Assembly (NCBI RefSeq): GCF_031624635.1
Contig: NZ_JAMQOQ010000002.1
Location: 310,001 to 374,000 of the forward strand
Direction of reading: 5' to 3'
DNA from: Halogeometricum sp. S3BR5-2
GTDB lineage: Archaea > Halobacteriota > Halobacteria > Halobacteriales > Haloferacaceae
DNA: 64,000 bases
Shown piece by piece: positions 42,212 through 50,959 of the stretch. The notes under the pieces are model-generated. The model did not search any database. It was not told where the DNA came from and worked only from the letters and a program-made list of their open reading frames with translations. Both the position numbers and the translations under genes were made by a program. Position 1 is the stretch's first letter. Each line of letters starts with the position of its first letter.

Positions 42212-43987
42212 ATGAGTTCGACAGACCGATTCCGCGAAGTCGTCCCCGTGGACGAACTCGAACGCGAGGGGCGGGTACAGACCACCGTCGACGGCCGGTC
42301 GCTCGCCCTCTTTCACCACGAGGGAGAGGTGCGCGTCGTCGACAACCGCTGTCCCCACATGGGGTTTCCGCTGTCGGAGGGCAGCGTCGAGGACGGCGTG
42401 CTGACGTGCCACTGGCACCACGCCCGCTTCGAACTCTCGTGCGGCGACACGTTCGACCCGTGGGCCGACGACGTGCGGACGTTCCCCGTGGAGGTGCGCG
42501 AGGGGAGCGTCTACGTCGACCCGCACCCCGAACCGGACGAACCGCCCGCCGAGCACTGGGCCGCGCGACTGGAGGACGGGATGGAGCAGAACCTCCGTCT
42601 CGTCGTCGCCAAGTCCGCCATCGGCCTCGTCGACGCGGGCGTCTCCGCCGACGAGATAACCGAACGGGGGGTGCGCTTCGGCGCGCGTTACCGCGAGAGC
42701 GGGTGGGGGTCGGGGCTCACCATCCTCGCGGCGATGCGGAACGTCCTCCCCGACCTGAGAGACGAAGACCGCAAGCGGGCGCTGTATCAGGGCCTCGTCC
42801 ACGTCGGCGACGACTGCGCGGGCGAACCGCCGCGGTTCGACCAGGAACCGTTCGACACCGACGATGTGTCGTTCGCCCGTCTGAAGGAGTGGTTCCGCGA
42901 GAACGTCGAGGTACGCGATTCGGACGGCGCGGAGCGAGTGCTTCGAACGGCCATCGCGAACGGCGCGGACGACGCCCGCCTCGCGGAGATGCTGGCCGCG
43001 GCGGCGACGGACCACCGCTACCTCGACACGGGTCACACGCTCGACTTCGTGAACAAAGCGTGCGAGGCGCTGGACCGCATCGGCTGGGAGCACGCGGACG
43101 ATGTCCTGCCGAGTCTCGTGGACGGATTAGCGACGGCGGCGCGCGCCGAGGAGACGTCCTCGTGGCGTCAGCCCGTGGACCTCGCGGCGACGCTGGAGGA
43201 GACGTTCGCTGACCTCGACTCGCTGGTCGCCGAGGGCTCCGAATCGCACTGGTCCGTTCCCGACGATTTCACCGAGACGCTCCTGTCCGACGACCCCGAA
43301 ACCGTGGTCTCGGCGCTCGAAGACGCGATTCGGGCGGGGGCGTCCGTCGACGAACTGGCGGGCGAAGTCGCCTTCGCCGCCGCCACCCGCGTCGCGCGGT
43401 TCGCCACCGTCAACGAGTTCTCGGATTGGAACACGGTCCACCACACGTTCACCTACGCGAACGCCGTCCACCAGTTGGCTCGGAGAACCGAGTCGAGCGA
43501 CCTCTACCGCGGCGTGTTCGACGCTGCGGTGAACGTCTACCTCGACCGCTTCCTCAACACGCCGCCCGCGCCGCTTCCGGACCCGGCGTCGGACTCGGAC
43601 GCCGACCCCGAGGCCCACCTCGACGCCCTCCTCGGGACGTTCGACGCGGAGGGGGAGGTGAACGAGGCGGGCGCGCGCGCCGCGCACTTCCTCGACTGCG
43701 GCGGCGAGATGTCGGTTCTCCGCGAGCGACTCGGCGAGGCCCTCCTCCGGGAGGACGCCGGCTTCCACACCTACCAGGCGCTCGAAGCCGGGTTCGCGCA
43801 GGCGGACCTCCGGGAGGACCCCGAGGAGGTGAGGACCCTACTGGTCGCCGTCGCGCGTTACCTCGGCGCGCACTTCCCGACGCGCCGGGAACGCGAGCAG
43901 ACGTTCACTATCGCCGCGCGGTTGCAACGCGGCGAGAAACTCCACGTCGACGGCGGGAACCGGGACGGGACCGAGGGCGGAGCGTAG
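42212..43987 (+). CDS. Rieske [2Fe-2S] protein with large C-terminal helical domain
   Basis: 591 residues from ATG 42212. Rieske domain about 5-110: CPHMG (Cys47, His49) and CHWH (Cys66, His69), the CxH and CxxH pairs. The remaining 480 residues are almost wholly alpha-helical with several His-containing phrases (SDWNTVHHTFTYANAVHQL, TDHRYLDTGHTLDFVNKACEAL). No mononuclear iron oxygenase domain of the classical type is seen. Its stop is directly next to the stop of an FAD oxidoreductase on the other strand, suggesting a redox pairing (inference). Leaderless. Confidence 0.8.
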   Translation: MSSTDRFREVVPVDELEREGRVQTTVDGRSLALFHHEGEVRVVDNRCPHMGFPLSEGSVEDGVLTCHWHHARFELSCGDTFDPWADDVRTFPVEVREGSVYVDPHPEPDEPPAEHWAARLEDGMEQNLRLVVAKSAIGLVDAGVSADEITERGVRFGARYRESGWGSGLTILAAMRNVLPDLRDEDRKRALYQGLVHVGDDCAGEPPRFDQEPFDTDDVSFARLKEWFRENVEVRDSDGAERVLRTAIANGADDARLAEMLAAAATDHRYLDTGHTLDFVNKACEALDRIGWEHADDVLPSLVDGLATAARAEETSSWRQPVDLAATLEETFADLDSLVAEGSESHWSVPDDFTETLLSDDPETVVSALEDAIRAGASVDELAGEVAFAAATRVARFATVNEFSDWNTVHHTFTYANAVHQLARRTESSDLYRGVFDAAVNVYLDRFLNTPPAPLPDPASDSDADPEAHLDALLGTFDAEGEVNEAGARAAHFLDCGGEMSVLRERLGEALLREDAGFHTYQALEAGFAQADLREDPEEVRTLLVAVARYLGAHFPTRREREQTFTIAARLQRGEKLHVDGGNRDGTEGGA

Positions 43988-45064
43988 TCAGTTCCCGTCC
44001 TCGGCCGCGTCGCCGGCGCCGTCCCCGATTCGCTCGCCGACGTCGTGACCGCTCCAGAGCGCCCGGTGGACGCGGCCCTCGCCGACCGTCCAGTCGCCGG
44101 CGAAGAAGAGGCCGGCGTCCTCGGCGCTCCGGACCGTCTCCTCGTCGGCGCCGCCCTCGGGGAGGGCGTAGCGCCAGCCTTGGTCGTCCATCCACTCGGG
44201 GTCGGCGTACCGTCCGTCGCCCAGGAGGTCCGCGACCAGTTCCGCGGCGTCGGCGCCCGCCTCCTCTATCGGGTCGTCGTAGCGGTCGGCCGACCAGTCG
44301 GGCGCCATCTGCGCGACGAGGAGGCTCTCGCCGTCGGGGACGTGGCCCTCTTTGCACTCCTCGCGGGAGAGCCACCCCACCTCGTGGCCGTCGTCGACGT
44401 TGACGGCGCCGTACCACGGGTACGACTCGCGGAAGTCGTAGTCCAGCACGAACGTGCGGATGGTGCGGTAGTCGACGTCGGAGACGGCGTCGGTCAGCGT
44501 TTCGAGTCGGTCGTCGTCCCACTCCGTCGCCTCCAGCAGGGCGGCCGTCTGCGGCGCGGGCGGGGTCAGGAGGAGGACGTCGAACGGGCCGTGCGTCTCC
44601 CCGTCGGTGTCGGCGAGGGTCCACGTCTCCGCGTCGGTCCCGTCTCCCGACCCCTCGCGGGCGATTCGCTCGACGCGCGTCCCCTTCCGCACCTCGGCGT
44701 CCGTCCGGTCGAGGAGGCGTTTGCCCAACTGAGTGATGCCCTCGGTCCACGTCCACTTGTGCGCCTCGTCGTCGTCGCCCTCGCGTATCTCCCCGTCGCC
44801 CCCGAATATCCAGACGGGTTCTTCGACGTCGACCAACCCGTCGTCGCCGAGTTCGCGGAGCAGCGAGTCGGTCCGCTCGCCGCCGTCCTTGACGTAGTTG
44901 GCGCCGTGGTCGTAGCGGCAGTCGTTCTTCCTCCGAGTCGCCGCGCGCCCGCCGACGCCGCGGCTCTTCTCCAGTATCGTCACTTCGGCGTCCGCCTCGC
45001 GCAGGGCGTACGCCGCCCCGGCGCCCGACGCGCCCGCGCCGACGATGCCGACGCGGGTGGTCAT
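43988..45064 (-). CDS. FAD-dependent oxidoreductase (renalase/amine oxidase-like)
   Basis: 358 residues. GAGASGAGAAYAL (about 9-21) and EKSRGVGGRAATRR are the dinucleotide-binding and GG motifs, and LFFAGDWTVGEGRVHRALWSG near the end is the FAD C-terminal motif. This matches renalase-like NAD(P)/FAD-dependent oxidoreductases; the substrate is unknown. The ATG 45064 is not at leaderless distance from the TATA-like ggtaaag (minus strand, about 45131-45138); a 14-codon micro-ORF is, and its stop overlaps this start. gagg lies 7 bases before the ATG. Confidence 0.85.
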   Translation of the reverse strand: MTTRVGIVGAGASGAGAAYALREADAEVTILEKSRGVGGRAATRRKNDCRYDHGANYVKDGGERTDSLLRELGDDGLVDVEEPVWIFGGDGEIREGDDDEAHKWTWTEGITQLGKRLLDRTDAEVRKGTRVERIAREGSGDGTDAETWTLADTDGETHGPFDVLLLTPPAPQTAALLEATEWDDDRLETLTDAVSDVDYRTIRTFVLDYDFRESYPWYGAVNVDDGHEVGWLSREECKEGHVPDGESLLVAQMAPDWSADRYDDPIEEAGADAAELVADLLGDGRYADPEWMDDQGWRYALPEGGADEETVRSAEDAGLFFAGDWTVGEGRVHRALWSGHDVGERIGDGAGDAAEDGN

Positions 45065-45105
45065 CGCTTCGCCTCGCCGTCGTCCGATGTCGTCCTGTCG
45101 GTCAC
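45061..45105 (-). CDS. Leaderless micro-ORF coupled to the FAD oxidoreductase gene
   Basis: 14 codons from GTG 45105: MTDRTTSDDGEAKR, then TGA overlapping the main ATG (atga). GTG lies about 29 bp after the TATA-like box. The codons GEAK include gagg as a weak Shine-Dalgarno element. Confidence 0.45.
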   Translation of the reverse strand: MTDRTTSDDGEAKR

Positions 45106-45199
45106 GAACGCGGCTTAGGACCCTCCCCGCTTTACCGTTTTCCCGGACGGTCGCGCCCGAATCCGGGCAGCTATTGCCCCGGCGTCCCCGTCACTTCCC

Positions 45200-45889
45200 A
45201 TGCAGTACGACGCGGTCATCTTCGACAACGACGGCGTCCTCGTGCGTCTCACGACGCTGGACGTGCTCCGGCGGGCCTCCCGCGCGGCGTTCGAGGACGT
45301 GGGCATCTCCGACCCGGCGACCGAACACGTCGAGCGCATGATGCTCGGCGTGACGCCCGCCGACGTGCGCGAGGTGTGCGAGACGTACGAACCCGCCCCC
45401 GCGGAGTTCTGGGCCGCGCGCGACGGCGCGGCCTCCGACGCGCAGATTCGGGAGATGCGCGACGGCCGTATGGCGCGCTACGACGACGTGAGCGCGCTGG
45501 AACGAATCGACGCCCCGCGCGGCGTCGTGAGCACGAACCAGCAGGCGACGGTCGACGCCGTTCTCGACCATCACAGCCTCTCGCACCTGTTCGAGACGGC
45601 GTACGGCCGCGACCCGACCGTCGAGAGTCTCCGTCTGAAGAAGCCCGAACCCCACTACCTCGAACGCGCGATGGCCGACTTGGACGCGGAGACGGCGCTG
45701 TTCGTCGGCGATAGCGAGACGGACGTGCTCGCGGCGCACCGCGCGGGCGTCGACTCCGCGTTCATCCGGCGGGGGCACCGCGCGGACGCGGTGCTGGACG
45801 AGCGACCGACGTACGAGATAGAGACGCTGTACGACCTGCACGACGTGGACGGCGTTCCGCTCGCCGCCGCCGACGGGGGTGCGCGATGA
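45200..45889 (+). CDS. HAD-superfamily hydrolase
   Basis: 229 residues. HAD motif I FDNDGV (Asp9, Asp11), motif II VVSTNQ, motif III with KKPEP, and motif IV GDSETDV. A helical cap lies about 15-85. Likely phosphatase of the phosphoglycolate-phosphatase-like group; substrate unknown. TATA-like gctattgcc about 28 bp upstream, leaderless. Its stop overlaps the start of the aldo/keto reductase (atga), so the two are one operon. Confidence 0.87.
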   Translation: MQYDAVIFDNDGVLVRLTTLDVLRRASRAAFEDVGISDPATEHVERMMLGVTPADVREVCETYEPAPAEFWAARDGAASDAQIREMRDGRMARYDDVSALERIDAPRGVVSTNQQATVDAVLDHHSLSHLFETAYGRDPTVESLRLKKPEPHYLERAMADLDAETALFVGDSETDVLAAHRAGVDSAFIRRGHRADAVLDERPTYEIETLYDLHDVDGVPLAAADGGAR

Positions 45890-46695
45890 CGGACGACGCG
45901 TCGGGTTCCACCGTCGGCGAGGCGGGCGTCCCCGCCGTCGGACTCGGGACGATGGGCCTCGAAACCACCAAAGAAGCCCGCGCGGTCACGACGGCGCTGG
46001 AGATGGGCTACCGCCACGTCGACACCGCGCAGATATACGACAACGAAGCGGTCGTCGGCGACGCCGCGGCCGCCGCGGACGTGCCGCGCGAGGACGTTTT
46101 CCTCGCGACGAAGGTGTGGGCCGACAAACTCGGGTACGACGACGTGCTGTCGAGCACGCGCGCGAGTCTGGAACGACTGAGGACGGACTACGTCGACCTG
46201 CTGTACGTCCACCGGCCCATCGACGCCTACGACCCGGAGACGACGCTCGCGGCGTTCGACCGTCTGCGCGAGGAGGGTCTGATTCGCCGCGTCGGCGTGA
46301 GCAACTTCACCGTCGAGGAACTCGCGACGGCGCGCGACCACCTCGACGCGCCGATAGCCGCCCACCAGACGGAGTTCCACCCGCTGTTCAATCGACCCGA
46401 ACTGCTCGCGGACGCGCGGGAGCACGGCGAGGCAGTCGTCGCCTACTCGCCGATGGCGGGCGGTCTCGTCTCGGAGGTCGAAGAAGTGGTCGCCGTGGCC
46501 GAGAAACACGACACCACGCCGCACGCCGTCTCGCTGGCGTGGGCGCGCGCGAAGGGATGCGCCGTCGTCCCGAAGGCGAGTTCGGAGTCGCACCTCCGGG
46601 CCAACCTCGCGGCGGCGACGACGCTCGAACTCGACGACGAGGACGTGGCCCGCATCGACGGTATCGACCGGGAGCGGGAACTGTTCCCCGAGTGA
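45886..46695 (+). CDS. Aldo/keto reductase
   Basis: 269 residues. The catalytic tetrad is Asp46, Tyr51, Lys76 and His109 (HVDTAQIYDNE, LATKVW, LLYVHRP). Later segments: RVGVSNFTVEEL, QTEFHPLFNRPELL, GCAVVPKASSESHLRANL, for NADPH binding. TIM-barrel oxidoreductase acting on carbonyls with NADPH. Translation coupled to the HAD hydrolase by a four-base overlap. Confidence 0.9.
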   Translation: MTDDASGSTVGEAGVPAVGLGTMGLETTKEARAVTTALEMGYRHVDTAQIYDNEAVVGDAAAAADVPREDVFLATKVWADKLGYDDVLSSTRASLERLRTDYVDLLYVHRPIDAYDPETTLAAFDRLREEGLIRRVGVSNFTVEELATARDHLDAPIAAHQTEFHPLFNRPELLADAREHGEAVVAYSPMAGGLVSEVEEVVAVAEKHDTTPHAVSLAWARAKGCAVVPKASSESHLRANLAAATTLELDDEDVARIDGIDRERELFPE

Positions 46696-46743
46696 TAGCG
46701 AATTTCCCGGAACGGTTATAAGTCAGACAATAGTGAATAGGGT

Positions 46744-47448
46744 ATGCGGATTCCGAGTGGGGTCAGCGGTTTCGATCACCTCATCCAGGGGGGGTTCCTC
46801 CCCGGTCGACTCTACGTACTGTCGGGTCCTCCGGGAAGTGGGAAGACGACGTTCACCGCCCAGTTCGTCGCAGAGGGACTACGTAACGGGGAGAATTGTA
46901 TGTACATCACGATGCACGAGACGCGCGAGGAACTCGTCAACGACATGTCGAGCTACGACTTCGGCTTCGAGACGCTCACCTCGTCGGACCAGTTCCGGTT
47001 CATCAATCTCGCGAGCCAGAAAGGCAAGCACATCCTGAACCAGTTCTCGGGAAGCGGCAACACCTCGGGCGTGCAGAGCCTGACGGACAAAATCGTCGCG
47101 TTCGTGAACTCGCGGAAGGTCGACCGCCTCGTCATCGACTCGACGATGCTGCTGCAACTCCTGTTCACCGGGGACGACCAGGAGATGACGCGGTTTCTGA
47201 CCGCGCTGAAACAGGGGGATGCGACGACGCTCCTCATCTCCGAGATGACCGACCCGAGTTCCTACTCCGACGAGCACTTCCTCGCTCACGGGGTCGTCTT
47301 CTTCCACAACTACCTCGAAGCGACGGGGATGACGCGGGGGATTCAGGTGGTGAAGATGCGCGGAACGAACATCGACTGCGACATCCGGTCGCTGACGTTC
47401 ACGGACGGAGGGTTGAGCGTGGACCCGATGGACCACGTGAACTTCTGA
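46744..47448 (+). CDS. KaiC/RadA-like single-domain ATPase
   Basis: 234 residues. Walker A GPPGSGKTT at 28-36 and Walker B as DRLVIDSTML (about 125-135), with the KaiC-type start (IPSGVSGFDHLIQGGFLPGRLYVLSG). Only one RecA-like domain is present. Related haloarchaeal proteins are annotated RAD55- or HTR-like ATPases; signalling or gene control rather than recombination is likely, as no DNA-binding part is visible. TATA-like ggttataag 25 bp upstream, leaderless. A small gene follows 3 bp after the stop. Confidence 0.82.
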   Translation: MRIPSGVSGFDHLIQGGFLPGRLYVLSGPPGSGKTTFTAQFVAEGLRNGENCMYITMHETREELVNDMSSYDFGFETLTSSDQFRFINLASQKGKHILNQFSGSGNTSGVQSLTDKIVAFVNSRKVDRLVIDSTMLLQLLFTGDDQEMTRFLTALKQGDATTLLISEMTDPSSYSDEHFLAHGVVFFHNYLEATGMTRGIQVVKMRGTNIDCDIRSLTFTDGGLSVDPMDHVNF

Positions 47449-47451
47449 ACC

Positions 47452-47865
47452 ATGTACGAACGCGCCTTCGACTTGGAGTGGGACTCCCTCGGCGCCGAGG
47501 AGGCCCTCCGTCGGATGTACGCGCTGGGGACCGCCGCCGAGTTGGGCCACGAGTACGAGGTCGAACGCGCGCGCATCCTGCGGAGAGCCACCACGGCGTA
47601 CCAGCGGAGCGTGCTCGACCTGGCGTACGCGGAGGGACGAAACGCCGTCCGGGACCACCGCGAGGAGTACGATTCCGACGCGGAGACGTGGGAGGCGCTC
47701 ATCGAGGCGAAGGGCATCGCGGTCGACCCCGAGTCGGACGCCGCCGACGGCGACGACCCTGGTCGACGCCTCCCGAACGCCATCGACCGGGCGTCGATGC
47801 TCGAACTCGACGTCGACGACCTCGAACGGCTCAGACTGCCGAAGTTCCTCCGCCGGGAGGAGTGA
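47452..47865 (+). CDS. Uncharacterised helical protein, partner of the KaiC-like ATPase
   Basis: 137 residues, mostly helical and acidic (FDLEWDSLGAEEALRRMYALGTAAELGHEYEVERARILRRATTAYQRSVLDLAYAEG...). It begins 3 bp after the ATPase stop and has no promoter of its own, so the two are co-expressed. No family recognised. Possibly a partner of the ATPase. Confidence 0.7.
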   Translation: MYERAFDLEWDSLGAEEALRRMYALGTAAELGHEYEVERARILRRATTAYQRSVLDLAYAEGRNAVRDHREEYDSDAETWEALIEAKGIAVDPESDAADGDDPGRRLPNAIDRASMLELDVDDLERLRLPKFLRREE

Positions 47866-47943
47866 GCCGACTCGGTACGAATCGACCCGGTTCGATTCGA
47901 CGCGGACCGTGGATTCTTCGGTGTCGGGCGCCTACCGTCGAGT

Positions 47944-48348
47944 ATGTCTCAACAGGGCTCGGACGCTCCGACGAGCGACGACGAGTGGCGCGAGCGACTC
48001 ACCGACGAGGAGTACGAGATACTCCGCGAACGCGGGACCGAACCCAAGTTCAGCGGCGAGCACCTCGACCGCGACGAGGACGGCGTCTACCGCTGTGCGG
48101 GATGCGGCGCCGAACTGTTCGAGGCCGAGACGAAGTACGACTCCGGGTGCGGGTGGCCCGCCTTCTTCGCGGCGAACGACGACGCCGTCGAGACCGAGAC
48201 GGACACCCGCCACGGGATGCGCCGCATCGAGGTCACCTGCAAGAACTGCGGCGGCCACCTCGGCCACGTCTTCGACGACGGTCCCGACCCGACCGGCAAG
48301 CGCTACTGCATCAACTCCGTCGCCCTCGACTTCGACCCCGAGGAGTGA
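47944..48348 (+). CDS. msrB: Peptide-methionine (R)-S-oxide reductase
   Basis: 134 residues. Zinc Cys51, 54, 99 and 102 (CAGC, CKNC); catalytic Cys122 in RYCINSVAL; Cys69 in SGCGWPAF is a possible resolving residue. Repairs methionine-R-sulfoxide in oxidised proteins. All catalytic positions intact, including HLGHVFDDGP. TATA-like gattctt 28 bp before the ATG, leaderless. Confidence 0.95.
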   Translation: MSQQGSDAPTSDDEWRERLTDEEYEILRERGTEPKFSGEHLDRDEDGVYRCAGCGAELFEAETKYDSGCGWPAFFAANDDAVETETDTRHGMRRIEVTCKNCGGHLGHVFDDGPDPTGKRYCINSVALDFDPEE

Positions 48349-48525
48349 CGCTCCGAACCGGCCGTTAAGCCGCACCCGGGGCGCTCGCTTCCGCTCGGCG
48401 ACCGAACCGCCGCGCCGACGCCATCCGGAGCCTCTGCGTTACAGCGCCCGTAACGCCGCGTAACGACTCGATTCGACCGAGCTACCGGGTTCGTACTGAA
48501 TACTCCTCCGGCGAGTGAGTCCCCA

Positions 48526-48780
48526 ATGACTCACGGCACTCCCGGGCGGGCGCTCTCGCTCTCGGCGTACGGACTCGTGTTCTTCGGGTTCATCGTCGTC
48601 GCCGCCGGCGTGCTCTACCCCGCGCAGGCGCTCCTCTCGGAGACGACGGCGTGGACGCTCGTCTCCTCGGGGGCGACGTTCGACGGCCGGCCCGTCGTCG
48701 CCGGCGCCGGCCTCGTCCTCGTCGGCCTGACGTGGGTGTTCCTCGGCGAGATGCTCGTCCTCGCGCGCGGTCGCTCCTGA
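48526..48780 (+). CDS. Two-helix membrane protein, uncharacterised
   Basis: 84 residues with two hydrophobic helices (about 10-32 and 52-78) and a central polar loop. Acidic or basic residues are few. TATA-like gaatac about 28 bp upstream of ATG 48526, leaderless. No family recognised. Confidence 0.6.
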   Translation: MTHGTPGRALSLSAYGLVFFGFIVVAAGVLYPAQALLSETTAWTLVSSGATFDGRPVVAGAGLVLVGLTWVFLGEMLVLARGRS

Positions 48781-48838
48781 CGGGCGACTCACTCCTTACG
48801 GACGACTCACTTTTGTCCTCGCCGCGAGCAGTCGCGGT

Positions 48839-49870
48839 ATGCACGTGCTCATCGTCGGCGGCACCGGTCTCATCAGCACGGGAATCACTCGACAACTCGT
48901 CGCCTCGGGTCACGACGTGACGACGGTCACGCGCGGCGAGACGGACGCCGAGGTTCCCGATGAGGTTCGCGAAATCCACGCGGACCGCACCGACTACGAC
49001 GCGTTCGAGCGGACGATGCGCGGACTTGACCCCGCGCCCGACGCGGTCATCGACATGGTCTGCTTCTCGGAGGCCGACGCCGAGAGCGCCGTCCGCGCGT
49101 TCGAGGGACGAACCGACCGCTTCGTCTTCTGCTCGACCATCGACGTCTACCACCGGCCGCCGCCGTCGAATCCCGTCGACGAGACGGCGCCGCGGAACCC
49201 GCCCGTCAGCGACTACGCCGCGGGGAAGATAGCCGCCGAGGACGTGTTCTTCGCGGCCGACGGCGACGCCTTCGACGCCGTCGTCGTCCGCCCGTGGAGC
49301 ACCTACGGCGAGGGGGGCACGCTCCTGCACACGTTCGGGACCGACACCTCCTATGTCTCCAGAATCCGCGAGGGGCGACCGGTCGTCGTCCACGGCGACG
49401 GCACGTCGCTGTGGGGGCCGTGTCACCGCGACGACGTGGCCCGCGCGTTCGTCGGGGCCGTCGAGGCCGACGCCGAGGCGGTGGCCGGCGAGCCGTACAA
49501 CGTCACCAGCGAGGAGACGATGACGTGGAACCAGTACCACCGGCGCGTGGCCGAGGCCCTCGACGCGCCCGACCCGGACCTCGTCCACGTCCCGACGGAC
49601 GTGCTCCGCGCCGTCGCGCCCGACCGGACGGAGATGCTCCGCGACCACTTCCAGTACAGCACCGTCTTCGACAACGCGAAGGCGAAACGGGACCTCGGAT
49701 TCGAGTACACCGTCGACTTCGTCGCGGGGGCGCGGCGGACCGTCGAGTGGTTGGACGAACGCGACGCCGTCGACTCACCGGACGAACGGGCGTTCGAGGA
49801 CCGACTCGCGGCGGCGTGGCGCGAGTCGACCGACGAGTTCGTCGCGTCGTTCGGCGCCGAAGGGGTCTGA
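48839..49870 (+). CDS. NAD-dependent epimerase/dehydratase family protein
   Basis: 343 residues. NAD(P) site GGTGLISTGITRQL (about 7-20), FVFCSTIDVYH and YAAGKIAAED with the YxxxK pair, then VVRPWSTYGEGGTLL and GPCHRDDVARAFVGA. Extended SDR related to mRNA-binding-like epimerases; substrate unknown. TATA-like acttttgtc 27 bp upstream, like the cofH box. Convergent with the next gene. Confidence 0.85.
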   Translation: MHVLIVGGTGLISTGITRQLVASGHDVTTVTRGETDAEVPDEVREIHADRTDYDAFERTMRGLDPAPDAVIDMVCFSEADAESAVRAFEGRTDRFVFCSTIDVYHRPPPSNPVDETAPRNPPVSDYAAGKIAAEDVFFAADGDAFDAVVVRPWSTYGEGGTLLHTFGTDTSYVSRIREGRPVVVHGDGTSLWGPCHRDDVARAFVGAVEADAEAVAGEPYNVTSEETMTWNQYHRRVAEALDAPDPDLVHVPTDVLRAVAPDRTEMLRDHFQYSTVFDNAKAKRDLGFEYTVDFVAGARRTVEWLDERDAVDSPDERAFEDRLAAAWRESTDEFVASFGAEGV

Positions 49871-49877
49871 GTCGGAC

Positions 49878-50426
49878 TCAGGCGTCGCCGGCCTCGTCGT
49901 CCGCCGCCGCCTCCACCGTCGCCTCCGCGTCGCTCCGTCTCTCCGTCGAGGCACCTTCATCCCGTTCGTTCGCGGCGTCTATCCAGCGTTCCGCCCTGCT
50001 CTCGGAGACGCCCGCCGCGGCCGCCACGCGCGCGGCGTCGGCGCGGCGCATCGCCGACAGCGAGTCGACGCCCTCCTCGTGGAGTCGCTCCGCGTACGTC
50101 TCGCCGAGGCCGCCGAGCACGGTCAGTTCGCTGCGGAAGCCGCCTCCGTCGCTCGACTTCGGAGACGAGGACGCCGACTTCCCCTGCGCTCCCGGGTCGT
50201 CCGCCGCGCCGGCGTCCCAGACGTTCTCGCCCGCCCGCGTCGTCGCGTCGGCGGGAAGAACGTACTTCAGTTCCGCCGACGGGACGAACCCCGAGACGCG
50301 GTTTCGCTTCACGTCCTCGAAGAGGAGGACGCCCCCGTCTATCGCTTTGAAGTTCCCGCATCCGACCGTCAGCCCGGATTTCGTGACGGCGTACATCCCG
50401 GATTCGGCCTCGTCGTCGTCTCCCAT
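49878..50426 (-). CDS. Helix-hairpin-helix domain protein
   Basis: 182 residues from ATG 50426. An N-terminal beta-rich part (YAVTKSGLTVGCGNFKAIDGGVLLFED), a low-complexity linker, and a HhH unit (about 98-150: LTVLGGLGETYAERLHEEGVDSLSAMRRADAARVAAAAGVSESRAERWI), as in DNA-binding or polymerase-associated proteins. DNA binding is probable but not proven. TATA-like ggtttatc about 27 bp upstream, leaderless. Confidence 0.78.
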   Translation of the reverse strand: MGDDDEAESGMYAVTKSGLTVGCGNFKAIDGGVLLFEDVKRNRVSGFVPSAELKYVLPADATTRAGENVWDAGAADDPGAQGKSASSSPKSSDGGGFRSELTVLGGLGETYAERLHEEGVDSLSAMRRADAARVAAAAGVSESRAERWIDAANERDEGASTERRSDAEATVEAAADDEAGDA

Positions 50427-50504
50427 GTCTGATTGTGAATAGGACGCCGACCGATAAACCCCCTGCGGCGGGACTACTTTCTCGCTCGCGCCCGTCCGGA
50501 GGGT

Positions 50505-50897
50505 ATGACCGACGGCGTACCCGACGAGGTGGAGTCGCTGCTGACGAGCGAACCGCTGATGGCGCACCTGGCGACGTGCCGCGACGGCCGACCCCACGTC
50601 GCGCCCGTCTGGTACCGCTACGAGGACGGCGTCGTCGAACTCGTCACCACGGGGACGAAACTGCGGAACCTGCGCGAGAACCCCTACGTCTCGCTGTCGG
50701 TGCAGAAGGACGAGGGCGGGAACGCGCGGTGGGCGGTGACGCTCCTCGGGACGGCCGAGATAGTCGAGGACGAGAGCGAGACGCGCGAGGCGACCCGGAA
50801 GATAAACCGGAAGTACGGCGCCGCTGAGGACGCCTACTCGGAGAACGTCCTCGTCCGCGTCGACGTCGGCACGGCGACGCACAGTACGTACGACTGA
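50505..50897 (+). CDS. Pyridoxamine 5'-phosphate oxidase-related flavin protein
   Basis: 130 residues. PNPOx-like split barrel: PLMAHLATCRDGRPHVAPVWYRYEDGVVELVTTGTKLRNLRENPYVSLSVQ, then GTAEIVEDESE. Probably binds FMN or F420; F420 would fit the cof genes, but this cannot be decided. TATA-like tactttc 27 bp upstream, leaderless; ggaggg also precedes the ATG. Confidence 0.83.
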   Translation: MTDGVPDEVESLLTSEPLMAHLATCRDGRPHVAPVWYRYEDGVVELVTTGTKLRNLRENPYVSLSVQKDEGGNARWAVTLLGTAEIVEDESETREATRKINRKYGAAEDAYSENVLVRVDVGTATHSTYD

Positions 50898-50959
50898 GCG
50901 GAAGGCGGCCGACCGAACCCCGACGAACGTTTTTATCAGATGCGGTGAATAGACGTCCC

